A program made the position numbers and the translations under genes. From contig OX044365.1 of assembly GCA_943846755.1 (NCBI GenBank), positions 806,001 through 870,000 on the forward strand: a DNA stretch of 64,000 bases, given 5' to 3'. This document shows positions 41,275 to 49,903 of the stretch, in pieces; position 1 is the first letter of the stretch; every line of letters starts with the position of its first letter. The DNA comes from UBA8752 sp002336475. Its GTDB lineage: Bacteria > Bacteroidota > Bacteroidia > Flavobacteriales_D > Sanyastnellaceae. The notes beneath the pieces are model-generated. The model did no database searches and had not been told where the DNA came from. It worked only from the letters and a program-made list of their open reading frames with translations.

Positions 41275-43722
41275 TCAATATGGGTCTATGTCTATAATGA
41301 CCCGCACAGGCTTATACCGAGCAACCTGCCGCAAAGCCGCAATGTCCTCCAGCATGGCTTCTTTGAATTTTCCTGTATCCACGGAACGCTCGACCTTGAG
41401 TAAAATGTGCCGCTGATAGAGGTCGTTGACCCTTGCAATACCCGGTTCCTCCGGTCCAACCACACGCCCGCCAAACCTGCTGCGCAAGCGCCCCGCTAGC
41501 GCTGCCGCAGCTTCGCGGTTCAGGTGAGGGTCACGGTGCTTCAAAACCAGTCGGACGAGGCGCACAACTGGAGGGTACCCAAATGACTCCCGCTCTTTGA
41601 GTTCAGCCTCAGCCATGGCCTGTGCGTCGTGGGTTACGACGTGCTGAAACACCCAATGTTCCGGGTCAAATGTCTGAATCAAGACCTGTCCCCTTTCCCC
41701 CCTTCTTCCGGCCCTGCCGGCCACTTGGGTCAACAATTGGAACGTCCGCTCTAAAGCTCTGAAATCGGGAAAATGGAGCATGTGGTCTGCCTGGAGAATG
41801 CCGACAAGCCCCACCCTCTCAAAATCCAACCCCTTGGTGACCATTTGCGTCCCCACCAACACCTGGATTTCGCCCTGCTCAAATGCACGGATAATCCGCT
41901 CATGACCTGTCCTGCTGCGCGTGGTGTCTAAATCCATGCGTTGCACTTTGACTCCTGGCAGCAATTGTGTCACCTCTTCTTCGATGCGTTCTGTTCCCAA
42001 GCCCTTGGCTTCCACCTCTTCACTGCCACAGCGCGGACAGGTCTGAGGCTCCCCTTGGCGATACCCGCAATAATGACAATGAAGGTCCTTGAGGTATTTG
42101 TGATAGGTCAGGCTGACATCACAGCGCTCACAGTCAGGCACCCATCCACAAGTCCGGCATTGGTATACTGGCGCAAATCCCCTTCTATTTTGAAATAAAA
42201 TCGCTTGCTTGCCCGCATCTAGCGTAGACTTTAAAGCCTCGAGTAATGTTCTGCTGAAATGGCCTTCCATGGCCCGCTGCTTGTGCGCCTTACGCAAATC
42301 AATCAAGCCCACTTCGGGCAATGAAGTGCCACCAAACCGCTCAGCAAGTTCAATGTGCGCTGCTCGCCCAGCACCGACCGCAAAGCGAGCCTCCAATGAT
42401 GGCGTCGCAGAGCCCAAAACCACTGCAGCTCCATGCAACCTTCCCAACATGGAAGCAGCGTCCCTTGCCTGATAGCGCGGAGCAGGATCCTGTTGCTTGT
42501 AGCTGGCGTCGTGTTCTTCGTCCACAACAATCAGTCCCAGGTTTGAGAAAGGCAAGAAAATGGCGCTCCTTGCACCGACCATCAGACGCCCTCTGGCTTC
42601 CTTTTCCGAAACACGGCGGTAGGTCGAAGTGCGTTCTCGGGGACTAAACCGGCTGTGGTAAACCTCAAGCCGGTCACCAAAAAACCGCCGCAGCCGCACG
42701 ATAAGCTGCGTAGTCAGCGCGATTTCAGGCACCAAAAAAAGCGCATCTCTGCCAGCCTCCAATGTGTCCTGGATCAGGTGGGTATAGACCTCTGTCTTTC
42801 CGGAGCCCGTAACCCCTTCGAGCAGAACCAACGGAGTTGATTTAAAAGCAAGGCGCATAGCGTCTACCGACTGCTGCTGTGCCGGACTCAATGTGGCCAG
42901 AGGCTCTACTTGAAGAGAGGACTGCAGCTGCCAGGGATCCTGCTTGAATTGAAAAACCAGCCCCTTTTCCATGAGGCGCTTGTACAACGTCGAAGTCACC
43001 CCTTCACTTTTGGTCAGGGTGTCCATGGGAACTCCCACTGTTGCAGTTTCTTCTGCAATCAAGGTCATCATCGCTCGGGATTGAGACGGTGCGCGAGCAT
43101 CCAAGGCATCGAGTGCGTCATTGAGCCAACGCTCATCAACAGCAGCTTGTTCCGACAACCGAACCATAGAGACCATCTTTCGCCTTGGACTTGCCTTGAG
43201 CTCCTCCATGGAAAGCACCCAACCAGATTCCACCAAACGGTGAAGCAATGGGGCCGGATTCACCACATCCAATAAAGTCCCAACTTCCTTGAACGATAGT
43301 CCACCACGCAACCGAAGGGCCTCTACGACTTGAAATTCCTTGTCGCCGAGTGCATCCTCATCCAATTCATCTGAATCTGGAGACAATTCGAGTTTGGTCT
43401 CACTCGCAAGCCGCATGCCTGATGGCAAGGCTGCCAAGGCCACTTCCCCGGGTCCACAACAATAATGCGCTGCCACCCAATCCCAGAATTGCAAGGTTTC
43501 CTTGGAGAGGATGGGACTGACATCCAAAACAGAGAGAAATGGTTCTGTCGGATGCTCTGGCTGATGGTGGTGAATGCGCCTGACAACAGCAGTGTGCAAC
43601 CGTTTCCCGCGCAACGGAACGATGACCCTGGCCCCCTCTTGCACAGCGTTCTCATCGCCAGCCGGAACCTTATAGGTCAGCAGCCCCGGAAGGGCCAAGG
43701 GAAGGATTACATCCACATACAT
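41275..43722 (-). CDS. priA: Primosomal protein N' (replication restart helicase)
   Basis: PriA recognises stalled forks and reloads the replisome. The 815-residue protein has the N-terminal DNA-binding domain (VDVILPLALPGLLTYKVPAG, RVIVPLRGKRLHTAVV), a helicase core with Walker A in LLEGVTGSGKTEVY, Walker B LIVVDEEHDASYKQQDP and PRYQARDAA, motif III LGSATPSLE, a Cys-rich zinc region (CRTCGWVPDCERCD, CHYCGYRQGEPQTCPRCG), and C-terminal LVGTQMVTKGLDF with VAGRAGRRGERGQV. The start at 43722 was preferred to 43752 because it gives the family's MYVDVILP opening and follows a TACTTTCG box by nine bases. Its stop is immediately upstream of the Cys-leader promoter. Confidence 0.94.
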   Translation of the reverse strand: MYVDVILPLALPGLLTYKVPAGDENAVQEGARVIVPLRGKRLHTAVVRRIHHHQPEHPTEPFLSVLDVSPILSKETLQFWDWVAAHYCCGPGEVALAALPSGMRLASETKLELSPDSDELDEDALGDKEFQVVEALRLRGGLSFKEVGTLLDVVNPAPLLHRLVESGWVLSMEELKASPRRKMVSMVRLSEQAAVDERWLNDALDALDARAPSQSRAMMTLIAEETATVGVPMDTLTKSEGVTSTLYKRLMEKGLVFQFKQDPWQLQSSLQVEPLATLSPAQQQSVDAMRLAFKSTPLVLLEGVTGSGKTEVYTHLIQDTLEAGRDALFLVPEIALTTQLIVRLRRFFGDRLEVYHSRFSPRERTSTYRRVSEKEARGRLMVGARSAIFLPFSNLGLIVVDEEHDASYKQQDPAPRYQARDAASMLGRLHGAAVVLGSATPSLEARFAVGAGRAAHIELAERFGGTSLPEVGLIDLRKAHKQRAMEGHFSRTLLEALKSTLDAGKQAILFQNRRGFAPVYQCRTCGWVPDCERCDVSLTYHKYLKDLHCHYCGYRQGEPQTCPRCGSEEVEAKGLGTERIEEEVTQLLPGVKVQRMDLDTTRSRTGHERIIRAFEQGEIQVLVGTQMVTKGLDFERVGLVGILQADHMLHFPDFRALERTFQLLTQVAGRAGRRGERGQVLIQTFDPEHWVFQHVVTHDAQAMAEAELKERESFGYPPVVRLVRLVLKHRDPHLNREAAAALAGRLRSRFGGRVVGPEEPGIARVNDLYQRHILLKVERSVDTGKFKEAMLEDIAALRQVARYKPVRVIIDIDPY

Positions 43723-43731
43723 CTGCAAGGG

Positions 43732-43739
43732 CGAAAGTA
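43732..43739 (-). promoter_or_regulatory. Putative -7 box (TACTTTCG) of priA
   Basis: TACTTTCG ends nine bases before the chosen ATG at 43722 and would lie inside the gene if the start were 43752. Confidence 0.4.
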
Positions 43740-43811
43740 CCCGAATGCGCAAGATCCCAATGAACTTCTACAAACACTTGAACAGCATCCGCACATTTCG
43801 GTTCATATGGC

Positions 43812-44282
43812 ATGCATCATTTGAACGAAGGAGATCCAGCACCGGCATTTGAGGCGCTTGATCAAGAAGGCCGCAAGCAGTCACTCAAGGACCACGCAGG
43901 CCAAAAACTCGCCTTGTACTTCTACCCTAAGGACAACACACCAGGTTGCACAAATCAAGCCTGCAGCCTGAGGGACGGCATGTCTGAATTGAGCAAAGCT
44001 GGCATCAAAGTGCTGGGCGTGAGCATCAACCATGCTGCCTCACACAAAAAATTCATCGACAAATTCGAATTGCCATTTGACCTTTTGGTGGATGAAGACC
44101 ACAGCCTGCAAGAGCAATACGGTGTTTGGGGCCTCAAGAAATTCATGGGCCGTGAGTACGATGGAACCCATCGCACTACGTTCTGTATCAATGAGAATGG
44201 CGTCATTGCAGGCATCATCAGAAAACCCAAAGTGAAAGACCACGCCACTGAAGTACTCGCAGCTTTCGCTGACGAACGTTGA
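43812..44282 (+). CDS. bcp: Thioredoxin-dependent thiol peroxidase (bacterioferritin comigratory protein, peroxiredoxin)
   Basis: Bcp reduces hydrogen peroxide and organic hydroperoxides with thioredoxin. The 156-residue protein has LYFYPKDNTPGCTNQACSLRD with peroxidatic Cys46 and resolving Cys51, the spacing of the PrxQ/BCP subfamily. VLGVSINHAASHKKFIDKF, PFDLLVDEDHSLQEQYGVWG and HRTTFCINENGVI follow; the second half is the usual thioredoxin-fold core. It stands alone between divergent priA and downstream recA. It protects against oxidative stress, in line with the bacillithiol gene in the same window. Confidence 0.94.
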   Translation: MHHLNEGDPAPAFEALDQEGRKQSLKDHAGQKLALYFYPKDNTPGCTNQACSLRDGMSELSKAGIKVLGVSINHAASHKKFIDKFELPFDLLVDEDHSLQEQYGVWGLKKFMGREYDGTHRTTFCINENGVIAGIIRKPKVKDHATEVLAAFADER

Positions 44283-44372
44283 ACAGGCGTTCACAAAAAT
44301 GCGGGGCAACGTAAATCCCTTACGGACTACTGCCTCTACTTTGCCTACGAATCACAGGAAAACAACAGCAAC

Positions 44373-45410
44373 ATGGCTGCAGAAAACAAGGACAAGCTCA
44401 AAGCTCTCCAACTCACGCTCGACCGCCTCGATAAGACTTATGGGAAGGGAACCGTGATGAAATTGGGCGATGAAGCTGTCGAAAAGGTGGATGCCATCCC
44501 CTCAGGCTCACTCTCACTGGACATCGCCCTCGGTGTAGGTGGGTTCCCCCGTGGACGGGTCGTCGAGATCTATGGTCCAGAAAGTTCAGGTAAAACCACT
44601 TTGGCAACCCATGTCATTGCGGAGGCCCAAAAAGTAGGTGGCATCTGCGCATTTATCGACGCAGAGCATGCTTTTGACAAGTACTACGCAGAAAACCTGG
44701 GGGTCGACACGGAGAACCTTCTGATTTCGCAACCGGACAACGGTGAGCAAGCGCTGGAAATCGCCGACAACCTGATCCGATCAGGCGCCATTGACCTCAT
44801 TGTGATCGACTCGGTTGCTGCGCTCACACCGCGGGCAGAAATCGAAGGCGAGATGGGCGATTCATCCGTGGGTCTTCAGGCCCGTCTGATGTCTAAGGCG
44901 CTTCGAAAGTTGACCTCTACCATCCACAAAACAGGTTGCTGCTGTGTCTTTATCAACCAGCTCCGGGAAAAGATTGGGGTCATGTTCGGCAACCCAGAAA
45001 CCACCACCGGTGGAAATGCCCTCAAGTTTTATTCCTCTGTTCGGATTGACATCCGCCGGAGCAGTCAGATCAAGGACGGTGATGTTGTCATGGGCAACCG
45101 TACCAAAGTGAAGATTGTCAAGAACAAAGTTGCCCCTCCTTTCCGCCGGGCAGAATTTGACATCATGTATGGCAAAGGCATTTCAAAAGTGGGCGAAATC
45201 ATCGACCTCGGTGTCGATCTCGGAATCGTCAAGAAGTCTGGCTCTTGGTTCAGCTACGGTGAGACCCGTCTTGGACAAGGACGAGACTCCGTCAAGAACT
45301 TGTTGGCAGACAACATTGAACTGATGGAAGAGCTTGAAGGCAAGATCAAAGCCGCCTTGAGCGACAATTCGCCTGCTGAAGAGGAGGTACCTGCCTTAGA
45401 GGAGGCTTGA
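44373..45410 (+). CDS. recA: Recombinase RecA
   Basis: RecA forms filaments on single-stranded DNA for recombination and the SOS response. The 345-residue protein shows LDIALGVGGFPRGRVVEIYG, Walker A GPESSGKTTLATHV (near residues 68-75), DAEHAFDKYYAENLGVD, LIVIDSVAALTPRAEIEGE (Walker B region), LMSKALRKLTSTI, VFINQLREKIGVMFGNPETT and the C-terminal GKGISKVGEIIDLGVDLGI. The acidic C-terminal tail (SPAEEEVPALEEA) is typical. A TACTTTG element lies about 30 bases upstream. No LexA-type operator was recognised. The next gene overlaps the stop by one base. Confidence 0.96.
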   Translation: MAAENKDKLKALQLTLDRLDKTYGKGTVMKLGDEAVEKVDAIPSGSLSLDIALGVGGFPRGRVVEIYGPESSGKTTLATHVIAEAQKVGGICAFIDAEHAFDKYYAENLGVDTENLLISQPDNGEQALEIADNLIRSGAIDLIVIDSVAALTPRAEIEGEMGDSSVGLQARLMSKALRKLTSTIHKTGCCCVFINQLREKIGVMFGNPETTTGGNALKFYSSVRIDIRRSSQIKDGDVVMGNRTKVKIVKNKVAPPFRRAEFDIMYGKGISKVGEIIDLGVDLGIVKKSGSWFSYGETRLGQGRDSVKNLLADNIELMEELEGKIKAALSDNSPAEEEVPALEEA

Positions 45411-46444
45411 TGCGTTGCTTCAAGGCTTCCTCTTTTGGAGTCTTGGCCATGATCGGCGCTGCGGGTTGTGCTTTCGAGCCTTCCAGCAGCGCCGATTCGG
45501 CTACCATAGGCTCAACAGACTCACTCGATTGGTACAATAACCTAGTAACGGCTGCACCACAGCGGCCACAGGTTTATGCCGATCGCGCGCAGTTCCACCT
45601 TCGAAATGACCGCACAGGCGAAGCTATGGCGGATTATGCCAGGGTTGTAGGGTTGGATTCCACCCGGGTTGAAGACCGCCACCGCTTGGGTGAAATCAGA
45701 TTTAGCGTCCAGGACTTTGAAGGAGCCGTTAGGGAATGGGAAGGCGCTTTGAGCAGCAATGGTCAGCACACCCCCTCTTTGTTGTCCTTGGCCGAAGTTG
45801 ACTTGCTTTTGCGCTCCTATGACGCTGCATTGGTCAAAATCAACAGCGCATTGCGCAATGACGACAAACTCGAAGACGCTTACTTCCTTAAAGGAAGACT
45901 CTATCTAGAAACGGGTGACACCACTACTGCTGCGAGCTCTTTCCAGACTGTAGTTGAGGTCAATCCATCCCGGTATGATGCTTACATACAGTTGGGCCTC
46001 CTATACGCAGCTGCTCACGATGACCTGGCGCTTGAATATTTCAAGACGGCGCGAAGCATCAAGGCCAACAGTATTGAGGCCTTGTATGATGAGGCCATCT
46101 ATCTGCAAGAACACGGAGGTACCGATGGAACGCGCTATGCCTCAGCCCTTGCGTTGTATGATCGGATTTTGGATTTGGACCCAACCAATGCCTCTGCTGC
46201 CTTCAATAAGGGTTTTGTGCATTTGGAATACCTGAACCAATACGACAGTGCGGCCTACTGGTTTGATGGCGCCATTGAGCGGTTGCCGTATTACCATCAA
46301 GCGCATTACAACAAAGGTCTGGCATTGGAGAGCATGGGACGCAATGAGGACGCTTTGTCGGCATACAACAACGCATTGTCCTTTGCACCAGCCTACACCC
46401 CTGCCGCCCTTGCGAAAGGAAGGGTGATCGCGGCACTGCGTTAA
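45410..46444 (+). CDS. TPR-repeat lipoprotein
   Basis: The 344-residue protein starts with a lipoprotein signal ending in GAAGC (Cys20). It consists mainly of TPR helices: for example AFQ-like RPQVYADRAQFHLRNDRTGE, LEDAYFLKGRLYLETGDTTT, YDAYIQLGLLYAAAHDD, ASAAFNKGFVHLEYLNQYDS, and AHYNKGLALESMGRNEDALS. About seven repeats cover residues 35-340. It likely acts as a periplasm- or outer-membrane-bound scaffold; no function is known. The ATG at 45410 overlaps the recA stop as TGATG, so it is coupled to recA, an unexpected partner. A strong hairpin follows the stop. Confidence 0.82.
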   Translation: MRCFKASSFGVLAMIGAAGCAFEPSSSADSATIGSTDSLDWYNNLVTAAPQRPQVYADRAQFHLRNDRTGEAMADYARVVGLDSTRVEDRHRLGEIRFSVQDFEGAVREWEGALSSNGQHTPSLLSLAEVDLLLRSYDAALVKINSALRNDDKLEDAYFLKGRLYLETGDTTTAASSFQTVVEVNPSRYDAYIQLGLLYAAAHDDLALEYFKTARSIKANSIEALYDEAIYLQEHGGTDGTRYASALALYDRILDLDPTNASAAFNKGFVHLEYLNQYDSAAYWFDGAIERLPYYHQAHYNKGLALESMGRNEDALSAYNNALSFAPAYTPAALAKGRVIAALR

Positions 46445-46493
46445 CCACTGCTGTCTTCGGCGGTTCTGATTTCCGCCTACCGAAAACGGCATA

Positions 46494-46534
46494 AACGAAC
46501 AACGCCGGCCCCAATGGAGCCGGCGTTGTTCGTT
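46494..46534. terminator. Bidirectional 16-bp terminator hairpin
   Basis: AACGAACAACGCCGGC (46494-46509) pairs perfectly with GCCGGCGTTGTTCGTT (46519-46534) around a 9-base loop. It lies between convergent gene ends at 46444 and 46553 and probably terminates both the recA and thrS operons. A smaller GGCGG/CCGCC hairpin precedes it. Confidence 0.75.
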
Positions 46535-46552
46535 CAGTTGGACGTACGGTGA

Positions 46553-46897
46553 TTACTTCACTTGGTCCACCACAGCCTTAAATGCGGCTGGATGATTCAG
46601 CGCCAAATCTGCGAGCACCTTACGGTTGAGCTCAATGCCTGACTTGCTGCACTTCCCCATGAACTGGGAGTAACTCATTCCGTGTTGGCGGGCACCAGCG
46701 TTGATACGCTGGATCCACAAAGAGCGGAATTGGCGCTTCTTGAGCTTACGTCCTACGTAAGCATAGAGGAGGGCTTTCTCGACGGCATTCTTGGCTACGG
46801 TCCACACATTTTTGCGTGCTCCATAATAGCCTTTGGCCATCTTTAGGATTTTCTTCCGGCGAGCGCGGCTCGCGACGGCATTGTTTGAACGGGGCAT
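46553..46897 (-). CDS. rplT: Ribosomal protein bL20
   Basis: The 114-residue protein is ribosomal protein L20, which binds 23S rRNA early in large-subunit assembly. It has the basic N-terminus RSNNAVASRARRKKILKMAK, GYYGARKNVWTVAKNAVEKA, RRKKRQFRSLWIQRIN-type LKKRQFRSLWIQRINAGARQ, and GIELNRKVLADLAL. The length is standard. It is the last gene of the thrS-infC-rpmI-rplT operon and ends before a strong bidirectional terminator. L20 autoregulates this operon in some bacteria; no such leader fold was recognised in the 75 bases before it. Confidence 0.96.
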   Translation of the reverse strand: MPRSNNAVASRARRKKILKMAKGYYGARKNVWTVAKNAVEKALLYAYVGRKLKKRQFRSLWIQRINAGARQHGMSYSQFMGKCSKSGIELNRKVLADLALNHPAAFKAVVDQVK

Positions 46898-46972
46898 GGT
46901 TTATTGGTTTCGGCGGACAGCGTCCCTGCTGGGAACTTGAGGAGCTGGCAACCTGTTCAACGTTGTACTAAT

Positions 46973-47167
46973 TCAGATACCCAATTGGGTCTTGATGTTC
47001 GGCGTATCCGACTTGTGCACCAAACCTGAATGGGTCAGGTTGCGCTTTTGCTTGGTGCTCTTCTTCGTCAGGATGTGCGACTTGAACGCGTGCTTGCGCT
47101 TCAGCTTGCCCGTGCCGGTCACGGTAAAGCGCTTCTTCGCGCTGCTCTTGGTCTTCATCTTCGGCAT
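46973..47167 (-). CDS. rpmI: Ribosomal protein bL35
   Basis: The 64-residue protein is ribosomal protein L35 of the large subunit. It reads MPKMKTKSSAKKRFTVTGTG, KLKRKHAFKSHILTKKSTKQ and KRNLTHSGLVHKSD, the full family pattern with its high Lys content. It lies 41 bases after infC and 75 bases before rplT, in the normal order of the IF3-L35-L20 operon. Confidence 0.96.
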   Translation of the reverse strand: MPKMKTKSSAKKRFTVTGTGKLKRKHAFKSHILTKKSTKQKRNLTHSGLVHKSDTPNIKTQLGI

Positions 47168-47208
47168 GTCGTCCGTATATGTCGGTTCAGGTCTCCCCTC
47201 CCCAGGTT

Positions 47209-47787
47209 TTACTTCTTTGGTCTCAGCGTAATAAACATCCGCTTCCCCTCCAACTTCGGCATCAGTTCAACCGTGCCAACGTCTTCCAACTCCTGCGCAA
47301 AACGCAGCAGCAGGATCTCTCCCCTCTCTTTAAAGACAATCGATCTTCCGCGGAAGAAAACGTGTGCCTTCAATTTGTTTCCTTCTTCCAGAAACTTCCT
47401 GGCGTGCTTCACCTTGAAGTTGAAATCGTGGTCGTCCGTGTTCGGGCCGAACCTGATTTCTTTCTGGGTCACCTTGGACTGGTTGGCCTTGATTTCCTTT
47501 TGCTTCTTCTTCTGGTCGTACAGGAACTTCTGATAATTCAGAATCCTGCAGACTGGAGGGTCTGCTTTCGGAGAAATCTCCACCAGGTCCAATTCCTGCG
47601 CCTCAGCCATTTTAATGGCATCCTCAACTTCAACAACGTCAGCATCGCCGATGTTGTCTCCGACCAATCGCACATTGGGCGTCCGGATTTCACGGTTCGT
47701 CCTGTGCGGGTTCTTTTTAATCACCCGGGCTGGGCCTCGGGATCGTCTTCGTCGAATAGCGATGGTGCTATCAGTTTGGTTGATCAA
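47209..47787 (-). CDS. infC: Translation initiation factor IF-3 (non-ATG start)
   Basis: IF-3 keeps ribosomal subunits apart and checks start codons. The protein has NREIRTPNVRLVGDNIGD, VVEVEDAIKMAEAQELDLVE, ISPKADPPVCRILNYQKFLY and a C-terminal domain with KEIRFGPNTDDHDFNFKVKH and FRGRSIVFKE. No ATG lies in the expected start region. The frame opens with a TTG at 47787, which overlaps thrS by 17 bases and gives 192 residues. Alternatively it begins at ATC 47763 or ATT 47757, seven to thirteen bases after the thrS stop, giving a more typical basic N-terminus (RRRRSRGPAR). infC is known for using AUU or AUC and for regulating itself through that codon, so these are serious candidates. I report the longer frame with the start open. 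Confidence 0.9.
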   Translation of the reverse strand: MINQTDSTIAIRRRRSRGPARVIKKNPHRTNREIRTPNVRLVGDNIGDADVVEVEDAIKMAEAQELDLVEISPKADPPVCRILNYQKFLYDQKKKQKEIKANQSKVTQKEIRFGPNTDDHDFNFKVKHARKFLEEGNKLKAHVFFRGRSIVFKERGEILLLRFAQELEDVGTVELMPKLEGKRMFITLRPKK

Positions 47788-49732
47788 TCATCTCGTCACC
47801 TCCGAGCATTTCGGAGACCTCACTTTCAATGCGGTCTGCAAAAGCCACAGTGGCCATGCCTCCTACATCCCCCTCGCCTTGCTTGCGCACGGCTACAGTT
47901 CCGTTCTCGGCCTCGTCTCCTCCCACAATCAGCATGTACGGGACTTTATCGAGTTCCGCATCGCGGATCTTCTTCCCGACCTTTTCACTGCGGTCGTCAA
48001 CGAGGGCGCGAATATCGCGCTTTTGAAGGGATTTTGAAACCTCTTGGGCATAGTCGTTGAACTTATCGCTGACTGGCAGTATCCGCGCCTGTTCCGGAGT
48101 CAACCACAAGGGGAATTTTCCGGCACAATGCTCGATCAGAATGGCCACGAAACGCTCCATGGAGCCAAAAGGAGCCCGGTGAATCATCACAGGACGGTGT
48201 TTTTGGTTGTCAGCACCAACGTACTCCAGCTCGAAACGTTCCGGCAGGTTGTAATCGATTTGAACGGTTCCAAGCTGCCATTTCCGACCAATGGCATCGC
48301 GCACCATAAAGTCGAGTTTCGGGCCATAGAATGCAGCCTCACCCAATTCAGTGATGGTCTTGAGTCCCTTTTCCTGAGCCACCTCAGCAATGGCCTTTTC
48401 TGCATTTTCCCAGTTGCTGTCATCACCGATGTACTTCTCCGGTGTTCCTGGATCACGCAAAGAGACTTGGGCTACAAAGTCGACAAAATCGAGGGTCTTG
48501 AAGATGTACAGGACGAGGTCGATGACCTTACCTACTTCTTCCTTTACTTGGTCCACTGTGCAAAATATGTGGGCGTCATCCTGGGTGAATCCACGCACGC
48601 GGGTAAGGCCGTGAAGCTCCCCGCTTTGCTCATAACGGTATACCGTACCGAATTCCGCAAAGCGGACCGGGAGGTCCCGATAACTGCGCGGGCGGGCTTT
48701 GAACACCTCGCAATGGTGCGGGCAATTCATGGGCTTGAGCAAATACTCCTCTCCCTCTGCAGGAGTCTTGATGGGCTGGAAGCTATCCTCCCCGTACTTC
48801 TCGTAGTGGCCGCTGCACACATAAAGCTCCTTGTTGCCAATGTGCGGCGTGATGACCTGCTGGTACCCCATTTTCCGTTGGGCGTCCTTCAAAAAGGACT
48901 CTAGGCGCATGCGCAAATCCGCCCCTTTGGGCAACCACAGCGGCAATCCTTGGCCCACTTTTTCGGAGAACGTAAACAGGTCAAGCTCCTTGCCCAGCTT
49001 TCGGTGGTCGCGCAATCGCGCCTGCTCCAGAAGCTCCAAGTGTTCGGTAAGCTGTGCCTTTTTGGGAAAAGCAATGCCATAAATCCGGGTCAACTGCTTT
49101 TTGGTTTCGTCTCCTTTCCAATAGGCACCGGCGACAGCAAGCAGCTTCACAGCTTTGATGTGTCCCGTGTGTGGCAAGTGCGGGCCGCGACACAAATCGG
49201 TGAAGCCGCCCTGGCTGTAAAATGTGATGGTACCGTCCTCCAAGCCTTGGAGCAGGTCAAGCTTGTATTCGTCTCCTTTCTCCTCGAAGTAGGCAATGGC
49301 CTCAGACTTCGACACTTCTCGGCGGACGTACTCGCTCTTTTGCTTGGCCAACTCGAGCATTTTCTTCTCGATGGCGGGAAAGTCTTTGTCACTGAAGACA
49401 TGGTCTCCGAAATCAACGTCGTAGTAAAAACCGCCTTCAATGGAAGGGCCCACCCAAAATTTGACCCCTTCGTACATGGCTTCTAAAGCCTCTGCCATCA
49501 GGTGCGCTCCACTGTGCCAGAAGGTGCTCTGTGCGTTTTCGTCGCCCCAAGTCAACAACTTCAAAGAGACGTCACCACCCAACGGGCGCTGGGCATCGCG
49601 CACTTCGCCATCGACTTCTGCGGCAAGCACATTGCGCGCCAGTCCCTCGCTGATGTCACGTGCAACGTCCATTGCGGTGGCGTTGACTTCGGCCTGGCGA
49701 ATTGAGCCGTCGGGAAGGGTGATGTTGATCAT
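47771..49732 (-). CDS. thrS: Threonine-tRNA ligase
   Basis: ThrRS charges tRNA-Thr and hydrolyses mis-charged Ser-tRNA-Thr. The 653-residue protein has an N-terminal TGS domain (INITLPDGSIRQAEV). The second, editing domain carries FWHSGAHLMAEALEAMY and the THLP-like LCRGPHLPHTGHIKA. The class II core includes FTFSEKVGQGLPLWLPKGAD, LLKPMNCPHHCEVFKARPRS (zinc-binding Cys and His), GLTRVRGFTQDDAHIFC and MIHRAPFGSMERFVAILIEH. The anticodon-binding domain ends with VGGDEAENGTVAVR. It is the first gene of the operon with infC, rpmI and rplT. No T-box was seen. A TATCTTTG box lies 17 bases upstream of the ATG. Confidence 0.96.
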   Translation of the reverse strand: MINITLPDGSIRQAEVNATAMDVARDISEGLARNVLAAEVDGEVRDAQRPLGGDVSLKLLTWGDENAQSTFWHSGAHLMAEALEAMYEGVKFWVGPSIEGGFYYDVDFGDHVFSDKDFPAIEKKMLELAKQKSEYVRREVSKSEAIAYFEEKGDEYKLDLLQGLEDGTITFYSQGGFTDLCRGPHLPHTGHIKAVKLLAVAGAYWKGDETKKQLTRIYGIAFPKKAQLTEHLELLEQARLRDHRKLGKELDLFTFSEKVGQGLPLWLPKGADLRMRLESFLKDAQRKMGYQQVITPHIGNKELYVCSGHYEKYGEDSFQPIKTPAEGEEYLLKPMNCPHHCEVFKARPRSYRDLPVRFAEFGTVYRYEQSGELHGLTRVRGFTQDDAHIFCTVDQVKEEVGKVIDLVLYIFKTLDFVDFVAQVSLRDPGTPEKYIGDDSNWENAEKAIAEVAQEKGLKTITELGEAAFYGPKLDFMVRDAIGRKWQLGTVQIDYNLPERFELEYVGADNQKHRPVMIHRAPFGSMERFVAILIEHCAGKFPLWLTPEQARILPVSDKFNDYAQEVSKSLQKRDIRALVDDRSEKVGKKIRDAELDKVPYMLIVGGDEAENGTVAVRKQGEGDVGGMATVAFADRIESEVSEMLGGDEMIDQPN

Positions 49733-49749
49733 GCTGTCCGGATTGGCGG

Positions 49750-49757
49750 CAAAGATA
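49750..49757 (-). promoter_or_regulatory. Putative -7 box (TATCTTTG) of the thrS operon
   Basis: TATCTTTG is a full match to TAnnTTTG and ends 17 bases before the thrS ATG at 49732. No -33 TTTG at the normal distance was seen. Confidence 0.45.
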
Positions 49758-49820
49758 ATCCCGCACCCGGCAGGGACAGCCTTCTAAAAGGATGTCAAAT
49801 CCTCACCGCCATGGGGACAT

Positions 49821-49860
49821 CTGTATACCAAGACCCCCAGAACCTGCATTGGTTATACAG
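49821..49860 (+). repeat. Imperfect inverted repeat before the SH3 gene
   Basis: CTGTATACC (49821-49829) and GGTTATACAG (49851-49860) pair with one bulged base around a 21-base loop. A second small hairpin (CAGAGA/TCTCTG) follows at about 49863-49877. The region lies between divergent thrS and the SH3 gene; role unknown. Confidence 0.3.
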
Positions 49861-49903
49861 GACAGAGACCGTCTCTGCCCGCAAACCCTTTAAACCCTCG
49901 CCT

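Noticed and set aside
44282..44373. SOS (LexA) operator before recA
   Set aside because: No CTGT-N8-ACAG-like or other known LexA palindrome was seen; only short hairpins of 5 bp are present.
47179..48060. A 293-codon plus-strand frame opposite infC and thrS
   Set aside because: It spans two conserved genes on the other strand and encodes low-complexity sequence.
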